Shown piece after piece: positions 56,461 through 64,000 of a stretch of 64,000 nucleotides of DNA. The translations under genes and the position numbers were made by a program. Numbering within the stretch: position 1 is the first letter of the stretch; the number at the start of each line of letters is the position of its first letter. Below the pieces are notes generated by a model. It made no database searches. It saw nothing but the letters and a program-made list of their open reading frames with translations, and was not told the DNA's origin. This DNA comes from Gloeophyllum trabeum ATCC 11539 (taxonomy: Eukaryota > Basidiomycota > Agaricomycetes > Gloeophyllales > Gloeophyllaceae): the NCBI RefSeq assembly GCF_000344685.1, contig NW_006920416.1, positions 1,075,166-1,139,165 on the forward strand, given 5' to 3'.

Positions 56461-58563
56461 ATGTCGCATACGTCGCCCGCAACGTACCTGGTGTGGTCCA
56501 TTTTGTCATGCTTGGTGAGTCGGGATGTGATCTTCCCCCGCCGATCCATCTGACTGCACGATATATGGCAGTTAGGAGCATTTCTTGTCTTCCATCTCTG
56601 GTCCTTTGATCGATTCAAATGCCTAAAGTGAGTGCTGGTCCTCCAGGGAAGGGGACAGGGCTACAGCGAAGATGCAGATGGAACAGCGGGCCATATTCCG
56701 GCGCGTTCAAGCGCGTCATGACGGTGCGTTTCATCTTACATGCTTTGCGAGAGCGTGGCCCTGACGACCCGCCAGTACACATACTTATTGAGTGTACCAA
56801 TGGTGACAATGTACTCCCTCGGCTTCTGCATCATCAAGTACAGAGAAGGATACACGTTCATGCCTGATCATGGAAGTGAGTCGCCGTCCCATCTGATCGG
56901 CCGAGGAGTTCCTCATGTTCTGCAGTCGTGCCCACGCCCTACCAGATGTGGCCTCAATCCGAGCAGGCAGCAATATTCCCGTTAACTCTGTTATTTGCCA
57001 TAGCGTGGAGCTTTGAGATGTAGTTATCCCTCTCGCTCTCTCCCTAGTACCCCTCGCTAACCTCCTCTTCGTTTAGGGTGACGCACTTGGAAGGTACGCC
57101 AACAGAACCTCTATCAAAATTCGCATCTGGATCAGATTTACAATGCACCCGGTGCAGAGCTCTGCTTCTGGCTCTTCCTCGTGAACGCTAGTACGACGCA
57201 GCAAGACTGGTTCCGCAGCTACTACTTCCGCACATGGACGGTCGGCTCCGTCGTAGCGGTGGTGTACATGCCGCTGGTGACGATTTTTACTCGCGGAGAC
57301 AAGCTCAGGGTGAATGATTCGCTCGTTTGCGCAAGTCGAAAAGCTCACTGTCTTGGTAGTGCGAAGCCTTTACGTTCCTGGCGGGTAGTCTGGGCAGTCT
57401 TTCCTTGACTCTGTGGTTTATGCCTATTCTGTGCGTACTCTGCCGCCGCCGCTTCTTGTTAATCGAGCTGATGAATGTTGCCGTGCAGTTGGACGTTCCC
57501 TTCATTTTTGCAAAATTTGGTATATATGTACCCTCTCTTCCGCTAATGGGATGACTGACACACCGACAGCGTAATGAGGGCGCCGACATGAACACCATCG
57601 CTCGTTTAACAAAATTCCACGAACTAAACGTACGCCCCCAGATCCCTTCACAGCCTGCCCCTCCTCACGTCGCTCGCCCCAGACACTCCGAGTGATCTTC
57701 CGCTTCATCTTTGTCGTGCCCCTCCTGCTCCTCGGCGTCGACGGCATCCGCCCACATCAGCATCTGAACGAGAGCATGTGCGTGTCGTGATTTCCGTAAA
57801 TAACCCAGACGAACGTGCAGAACTGACCGGTGTCTATCTTTGACGCAGGGCTGTCACTGGTTAGCTGTAATTTACCTTCCCATCGATGACGGGTATTGAC
57901 GTGTGGGCAGACGTCCTGGCTATGCTCGCCGCGATTGGGTGCATGATCTCGTCTGCCATGACGCTCGTTGTGAGTTTCCCAGCCTTCCTCATCACCATCA
58001 TTCTCGACGCTTCCATACTCCCATCCCCCTCCCATCCGTTCCCAGCCTCATCAACCACTCCACCTCCCGTGTTGAAAATAACTCACCCACTACACCAGAT
58101 CTTCTTCCCCCGCCAAATCCAAACCGAGATCCAAGTCAAAGAAGCCAAGAAAACCGCCCGCACCGCGCGCTCGCACGCGCGCACGCATTCCCATTCCCAC
58201 TCTCACTCGCACTCCGACTCGCACTCGCACTCGGGCGGCAAGGCGACGTACCTGCTCGAGCAGAACGTGTACGAGCTGCAGCACCCGAACCCGTGGGACG
58301 CGGGCGACGAGCAGAAGCTGCCGCCGCTCTCGCCGAACCGGCGCCAGCCCGACGACGTCGAGATGGCGGTCAAGGGCGGGCGCCTGAGCGAGCGCAATCT
58401 GAGGAAGCATGATCAGAGGATGTCGAAGTATAATAGGCTGGTGCATAATTATACGTCGCCGATTGGTGAGTGCTTTTTTTGTTCTGTCGTGTGTTGTGCA
58501 ATGTATTTCGTTGCTGATTGTTATTCGTTCCTCGCCGTGCGTGTTGCAGATCTGATGAGCTAA
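56461..58563 (+). CDS. Seven-transmembrane protein with a His/Ser cytoplasmic tail
   Basis: Fifteen exons (56461-56514, 56572-56627, 56678-56723, 56776-56875, 56926-57019, 57077-57093, 57158-57309, 57360-57430, 57489-57519, 57570-57629, 57683-57777, 57849-57859, 57911-57969, 58099-58465, 58550-58563) give 408 aa. Seven hydrophobic helices are visible, including LVWSILSCLLGAFLVFHLW, YLLSVPMVTMYSLGFCII, GSVVAVVYMPLVTIF, IFRFIFVVPLLLLGV and MLAAIGCMISSAMTLV. The ~120-residue tail begins with a His/Ser alternation (THSHSHSHSHSDSHSHS). The topology fits a GPCR-like receptor; I do not recognise a named class and saw no Ste3 or cAMP-receptor motif. Exons as small as 11 and 17 nt are inferred from frame and splice sites. 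Confidence 0.78.
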
Positions 58564-58832
58564 GCGTGCGATGCGCGATGGCGACCAGACTGAGAGCGTT
58601 TCTTGTACGATATATACTGACTACCCCGCTTGGCATAATACCATCACTATCGTTTGCCTTCCGTGTATACCGCTGTCGATGCTTTCGAATGTGTATGTGT
58701 ATTCTACGAGCCCACCAACGTTCGCAGGACCTGGATGTGGCGTGCGGTATTTGTGGCTGAGCACGCCACCGGGAATAGCCGAAGCGTCTACTTGCCCTTC
58801 CTCTCCCTTGCCCGGAGCCAAAAGCGCACCAG
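58564..58832. other. Intergenic
   Basis: Short spacer between two genes on the same strand. Confidence 0.5.
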
Positions 58833-59641
58833 ATGTGGTCAGTGCAGGCCCTCTCCTCTCGCTCACTCCGTTACTTATCCCGGTACTTGCATCCTGCACC
58901 GATGCTCCTTTCCCATAATCCGTAATCCAACCGCTCGCTCTCATGCCCTCCCCTCCCCGAACACACCTGAATCCTGAACGAACCAGCAAACACATCCTGA
59001 ACGCGCAGGTGTCCATCCGCGCGCCGTGCTGCCGCGCGTGGTTCGACTGCGCGCAGTGCCACGCGGAGCAGCGCCCGGACCACCGCCTGCGGCGCACGAC
59101 GGAGATGACGATGCTCTGCAAAAAGTGCCGCAAGGCGTTCAGGAAGGACCTGAGCGACCCCGAGCAGTGGGAGGAGAGCGACGAGTTTTGCCCGTGGTGC
59201 GATAATAAGTATGTGAGTAAGGGTTTTGTTTGCGTGGCCTAAGGTCGAGCAAGGTGGGGAGAGGAGGGGGAGGGGGAGGAAGGGAGGTGAGGAGAGGGCA
59301 ACATGCTTGGTCTCGTTTCGCGGATATATATGCGCGGCGGCGTAGCGACGGATAGATTGCTGATCACTTTCCGGACAGGTGTTAGAGGCCAAGATCCCGC
59401 AAGCAGTGATCGGCGTCGAAGGGGAAGATCTGCGGAAGGACAACCGGTGCGTCCGCTCCTCTGCCTCCATTTACACCGCCATCCCTCTTACCTGCGCCGC
59501 TTACGCTTATTCTCGCTTAGGATGATCAAGGACGAGCGAATGCGGCAGCCCGCGCGCACCGACCTCGACGACGCGCCGCGGCCGCCGCAGATGGAGCTGA
59601 CGCCGGAGGAGCTCGCCGAGCTGGAGGAGCTGGCTGGGTGA
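58833..59641 (+). CDS. CHY-type zinc-finger protein
   Basis: Four exons (58833-58837, 58987-59212, 59379-59446, 59521-59641) give 139 aa starting MCKHILNAQVSIRAPCC; the first exon is only 5 nt. Zinc ligands: CKH near the start, CC, CAQCHAE, CKKC and CPWC with a following DN. This is the CHY finger arrangement of yeast Hot13 and of CHY/RCHY proteins. Hot13 acts in the mitochondrial intermembrane space on zinc-binding small Tims; whether this protein does is unknown. An Arg/Pro stretch and an acidic helix (LTPEELAELEELAG) close the protein. An upstream in-frame extension (CPEPKAHQ) exists but stops soon. Confidence 0.8.
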
Positions 59642-61291
59642 TCATGTACATGGGGAGGTGTCTGGGCGAGGTGATGTTGCTTCGTAAACGCTATTATTCG
59701 TCTTAAATAATGGATTCATTTTCGTCGTACCGCTACTGCCAGTTCGGCTGTCTCAGTCCGAGTCCTCTCGCGGCCAGGGTCGGGACGTGTACTCTCGGGA
59801 CCTTGCTTTGTTGTGTGCGAGTCAGAGTTTTCGGGACTCCTCGCGAGCGTTAGTAAGACGTCAGGGATCGGCGTAGGACGGGATACGAGTCTGACAGCTG
59901 AAACGCTTTTGTGGCTAGACGCCAGTGTCGAATAGGCAAAGAAGGAAACGTCTGTGGTGTGTCCGACTCGCGCGTCCTGAGAGGGCTGGATGAGTACGCA
60001 AAACGCAGGACTGACTCCCATTGTCCTATGACATGGGCAGGGGACGCGCCATTAACGTATTTGTGGACATGTAAGAGGAATGCAGGTTCCAGTCTAGTCT
60101 CGTCCTATATCGCAATTCATACATCACGATGGGGTAGACGTACAGCTTCCAGGCCAGCTGTCTGTTCGAAGGTTAATGCGATACAGTCGTCGAAGCAGCG
60201 CCCACTCCAAAGTCCAAGAGTAGAGCGCCCATTTAGCTCAAGGTCCGTGCGCGCGTACGTATTTTTGCTGGATTCGAGTGGATGATGGGAGCATGGAATG
60301 CACTGGGTCGCGTCTAAATCGATGCCGGCGGTAAGTGTGACGCTGCCTACGTCTTTGCGGTGCCTCGATGCTGGACATGGGACGCCCCATCCCGATCGTG
60401 TACTTTGTCGTTGGCGTGGGGTCCGCGGATTCACCGGCGTATACGCCATGTTTTGTGGACGAATAGCACCCGAGACGAGAACGCAGCTTCCACGGTTTAT
60501 AGTCAGAAGAATCTGGAATGAACGATAGACTTTGAGAACGGCATGTCCGAAGCCTGGGATTCGGACAGTTTGCGTTGCAATGTTTGCCGGTGGATGCCGC
60601 GCGTCTCGATCACTCTCGATCACCAGGGCCCGGGACATATCGGAGGCAGTCCGGGCAAGTGCTGCTTTCGCGGTCCAGTACAGCGAAACATAGTTCATGT
60701 TCGAGACGTGCAGTATAGCTGTCGTGTAGACTCAGACTTGGTCTGAGAATGATTGAGGTATGGCGAATGCGTGTACCGATTTTAGAAGGACTTTACTGGA
60801 GGGACCGAGGCCGGCCTTGCGTATGACGCGTGTCGCTCTCACAAGAGTCCTCCACTCCATCGTGACATGGACACTTACGCCGTTCCTCATTCGAATCGCC
60901 TTAGCTGGGCGAGGACATCATCGCTGGAAACGGGTCAACTTCACGCTTGGGTCTCTCTATCAGCGCGCGCTCACAATCCCTCCGAAAAGAATGAGTAACG
61001 AAAACCAGGGAAGGTCATATGTTGTATGTGCGTCGGCGCTACGGTACTCAAATTTGGTACTGACCAACGGACAATCTAGGAAGAGCAGCTTATGACAAAC
61101 CACGGATGGAATGTTCACGAAACAATCGAGGACCGCGAATCCCTGCAGTTCGATGGTCCGAGTATGGCCGCTCCCAGCCCAAATCCAGGTCGAGCTCCTC
61201 GTGCGTTCCGGAGTCGTGGCCCATGACGATAACGCTGACGGATGCGGCGCCACTCTTCCCGTTCCCTCGCAAGGTTCACCCCCCGCCCATC
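59642..61291. other. Long stretch without a supported gene
   Basis: About 1.65 kb. Frames are open on both strands but lack motifs and splice context. Two places (about 60030 and 60370) share short GACATGGG..ACGC..CC similarity, too weak to call a repeat. Confidence 0.45.
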
Positions 61292-61298
61292 TATAAAA
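61292..61298 (+). promoter_or_regulatory. TATA box of the opsin-related gene
   Basis: TATAAAA, 110 bp upstream of the start codon at 61408, in a C-rich core promoter of the kind seen at highly expressed fungal genes. Confidence 0.55.
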
Positions 61299-61407
61299 CC
61301 CGCCCTCCTCGAGGCCATCCAGACCGTCGTCGACACAGACACTCGATTCCTTCCCCCTCCACCGCCTTCACTCACCGCACACCGAGTGAATACACTGCGC
61401 GACAGCC

Positions 61408-62402
61408 ATGCCGACCGTCCCATTCTTCAACGAGCTCAACCGCGCGCTCGACATCAACCCGCCCAATGCCAACATCCACCTCAGCAGAGCCGGCTCCGAC
61501 TGGCTCTGGGCCGTGTTTGCCGTCATGCTGCTGTCAGACCTCATCTTCATCGCGTGGTCTTTTACTGTGAGTAGTCCGAGTAGATCGTCGAAGAGCCAGT
61601 CAGGCTAACGATGCTGCAGAGGCCCCGCGGCACACGTGTCTTCCACCAGTTGCCGATCATCATCCTTACCACCGCGTCTATCGCCTACTTCTCGATGGCT
61701 TCCGACCTCGGCGCTACGCCCATCCTCGTCGAATGGCAGAGGCACGGCGGCGGTACGCGCCAGATTTGGGTAAGTATTTTCCGGTTCGTCGACTTGAATA
61801 CTATCTAACCACCTCGCTTCCAGTATGTCCGCTACATCCAGTGGTTCATCACCGCACCCCTCCTCCTGCTCGAGCTCCTGCTCGCCACCGGCCTCTCCCT
61901 CTCCGAAATCTTCACCGCGATTTTCATGGTCGAAGTGACCGTGATCTGCGGCCTGCTCGGCGCGCTCGTGCACAGCACGTACAAGTGGGGCTACTACGTC
62001 TTCGGCGTGTCCGCGCTGCTCTACGTCTGGTGGGAGTTCCTCGGCCACGGCGGGCGCAGCACGTTCGCCGCGCCCGTGCGCTCGACGTACATGGCCGGCT
62101 CGGGCTGGTTCTCGTTCCTGCTGCTGCTCTACCCCGTGTGCTGGGGCCTCAGCGAGGGCGGGAACGTCATCACCGTCACGAGCGAGATGATCTTCTATGG
62201 CATCCTCGACCTCTTCGCCGGCCCGTTCTTCCTGTTCTTCCACCTCTGGCGCCTGCGCGCGGTCGACTATGCCGCGTTTGGGCTGAGCAGCGGCAAGCCG
62301 ACGGATTATTACAGGTTCTCGGGTGATGGTGCGGGCATGAGGGGCACTGGTGCGCCCGTGACGGGTGCGCCGGCTGCGACTGGCCCTACTGCCACTGCCT
62401 AA
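61408..62402 (+). CDS. Opsin-related protein (Hsp30/Yro2/Mrh1-like), no retinal lysine
   Basis: Three exons (61408-61566, 61620-61769, 61824-62402) give 295 aa. Seven hydrophobic helices have the microbial-rhodopsin framework. Helix C reads VRYIQWFITAPLLLLELLLA: the R82-Y-x-D85-W site of bacteriorhodopsin becomes R-Y-I-Q-W, and the D96 position becomes E. Helix G reads GILDLFAGPFF, with Gly where the retinal-binding Lys belongs. The protein therefore cannot form a Schiff base and belongs with the stress-linked opsin-related proteins of the fungal plasma membrane. The tail is short and Gly/Ala/Thr-rich. Confidence 0.9.
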
Positions 62403-63010
62403 ACGACTGCTACGAACAAAACGACCTGCAATGTCCCTCATCCCCTTCCCCTCCACGCATTGCATACGCAATCCCCCATACACACCGCCACCTGACACGC
62501 CTCTATACGATTTGATGCTCGCACGAATAAAGCAAAGATGCATTGTATTATTAGTGTAGATTTTGTCGCTTTTTGTAATGCCCTTCGCGCTTTCGCATAT
62601 ACATGTTTTTATGTTAATGACGTTTAATGCAATTGCGATGCTTTGGTATTTTCTTGGTAGTGATTCGACTGTAATATGCGTCGAAGACTTCAGCTCGGAG
62701 TGCAGGAATTTAGTGATTTGAGAAAGCGTCAGCGCTAGTTTTTGACGCTTGTGCCACATTTTTATATGAAGGCTGGCCTGAGACCAGATAATTGCGACTC
62801 TCCTGCGTTCTGCAACGATGGGTATCTCTTATCCAACTTACGGATACCACACAACGGCAAGTCCATCGCGAGGATGATTGTCTTTCATTGCAATCGCAAT
62901 TTTCAATCTTTCCAATCCACAGACGTGAAGGCGAGCGCAACTCGCGATACTGCATTACATGACTACACAGATCTAAACAGGGATACATAGTACAATAGGG
63001 CAGGAACAAC
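62403..63010. other. Intergenic
   Basis: 3' flank of the opsin-related gene. No gene was recognised. Confidence 0.5.
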
Positions 63011-63299
63011 AATCCATCAGACAAGTGCCCAGCTCGCTGGCCCCCGTCCAGGTCCTCAAACGAGTCCCCGGAGCAAAGAGCCAAAACGTCCTCGAGCCCT
63101 CCACAAGGAAGAGCGTGTTCTCAGTCAAACGAGCGGGCACCAAAGTCATCGAGTGGATTTGAAGGATGTGGCATGTTTAAACATGCGAGACTCGAGTTAG
63201 TACCTATAGAATAGATCCTAGCTGAGTATGTTCTGGGGAAACGGGATGGAGGGGGGGGAGGTTATATAGGGTGGGGATGTTTAGGGCAGGCCAAAGCGC
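63011..63299 (-). repeat. Two-copy inverted repeat, copy 2, with TATA box and 17-codon ORF
   Basis: Reverse counterpart of 54245-54534. The 17-codon ORF is complement 63121-63174. A CTATATAA element lies near 63263 on the minus strand, at the place where copy 1 has its own TATA. Confidence 0.65.
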
Positions 63300-63894
63300 G
63301 TCGATCTGTGGCTTTCACTGGCAGTGCTTCGGCCTTGGGGCGTTCTTTCCACCTATCACTTGCGAGAATGTAAATCCACGAGTTATGGACGAGACATGCC
63401 ACAATAATTCAAACCACGACCTATGTACTCCTCCCATACTTTCAGTCAAACTTCGTCAGTGATCCAGGTTTAGCACATAGTAGCCTTTATTGGCAAGGGG
63501 ATTACCTATGTCGGATATGTCATTGACTCGTAGTGAACGGCCTGCGCGATACGCATCTCGGACCACCCGAGTGACGCCAAAAGCGAGACGCCTTAGACTT
63601 GGGACTACGCCCCAAGACGCGAGACCAAGGGGTCTTGAAAACCTTATTTTGCCACCCCACCTGAACGCCCCCCCTGGGTACCCCACCTCATCCCCCTTGA
63701 CTTCAACGCTCGAGCATCGGTCTACATACAGTACACGACACCGCCTACAGTAGTATAATAAGGCCGTCCGCTACTCTGCTCGACGCCCCGTCCTCGCTGT
63801 CTTCCCCGTCGACCACCATGCATCCCTTGCTTCCGGCCGCGGTCCGGGTAGAAGTCTGGTAGCAAACCCCAACCCTAGGGTGTACCGCCGCGGG
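63300..63894. other. No confident gene
   Basis: Contains a local inverted CTTGGG/CCCAAG segment around 63595-63615. Nothing else was recognised. Confidence 0.4.
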
Positions 63895-64000
63895 TCAGGT
63901 GACGCAGGCGCGCCGCTTCTTCGGGGCTGCGTCCCGCCTCTCCGGCGCCTCGTCGGTAGACCCGTCGTTGTCGTCGCCGACGATGAGCACAGCTATAACA
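63895..64000 (-). CDS. Possible 3' end of a gene running off the right edge
   Basis: The minus frame from 64000 reads an open stretch with GDDNDGSTDEAPERRDAAPK and a basic KKRRAC before a stop at 63895. GC-rich third positions look coding. It is too short to identify. Confidence 0.3.
   Translation of the reverse strand, partial: VIAVLIVGDDNDGSTDEAPERRDAAPKKRRACVT

Noticed and set aside
59900..60740. Possible diverged tandem duplication (GACATGGG..ACGC segments)
   Set aside because: Similarity is limited to short words and disappears on extension.
61605..62759. 384-codon minus-strand frame over the opsin-related gene
   Set aside because: Antisense shadow of GC-rich coding sequence; the plus strand has a clear seven-helix protein with proper introns.

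Overview
The window is nuclear DNA of a filamentous basidiomycete, most likely a mushroom-forming Agaricomycete. Genes are dense and spliced, with many introns of about 50-60 nt that have GTRNGT donors and CAG/TAG acceptors. Several families are typical of agaricomycetes: expanded HSPA12-like Hsp70s, the short GAIFSAIG membrane protein, F-box proteins and opsin-related proteins. There are no operons. All gene models here were assembled by hand from splice sites, keeping the reading frame through every exon and a total length divisible by three.

Left part (1-16.9 kb). A decayed kinase-like gene and a TA-flanked MITE sit at the edge, followed by an F-box-like gene with a frameshift. Then come two copies of a head-to-head gene pair: an HSPA12-type Hsp70 ATPase on the minus strand (597 and 600 aa, 13 exons each) and, across a promoter of under 300 bp, an uncharacterised coiled-coil/helical protein on the plus strand (464 and 476 aa). 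A C2H2 zinc-finger gene lies between the two pairs. A 392-N gap at 15.4 kb is flanked by an exact 480-bp duplication that ends at the gap edges, most simply an unmerged contig overlap.

Middle (16.9-36 kb). This holds a twin-cassette ABC ATPase with a mitochondrial-looking N-terminus, a 79-aa amphipathic membrane protein, a tiny-exon CMC4 gene, a third copy of the coiled-coil family without an Hsp70 partner, and two paralogous single-pass membrane proteins with long disordered tails. Two ~313-bp hAT-type MITEs carry perfect 8-bp target duplications. The section ends with a repeat-rich protein having a Cys cluster and an RG stretch. The 26-31 kb region is gene-poor and repeat-bearing.

Right part (36-64 kb). 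This is mostly conserved housekeeping genes: vacuolar membrane protease PFF1, a membrane protein, SAGA subunit SPT7 divergent from the APC/C activator CDH1 with MluI boxes between them, a penta-EF-hand protein, a protein with a possible ubiquitin-like end, an intron-containing tRNA-Ala, a large membrane protein, the ankyrin protein YAR1, a 15-exon seven-transmembrane protein with a His-rich tail, a CHY zinc-finger protein and an opsin-related protein lacking the retinal lysine. An inverted pair of ~290-bp repeats, each with a TATA box and an identical 17-codon ORF, lies at 54.2 and 63.3 kb.
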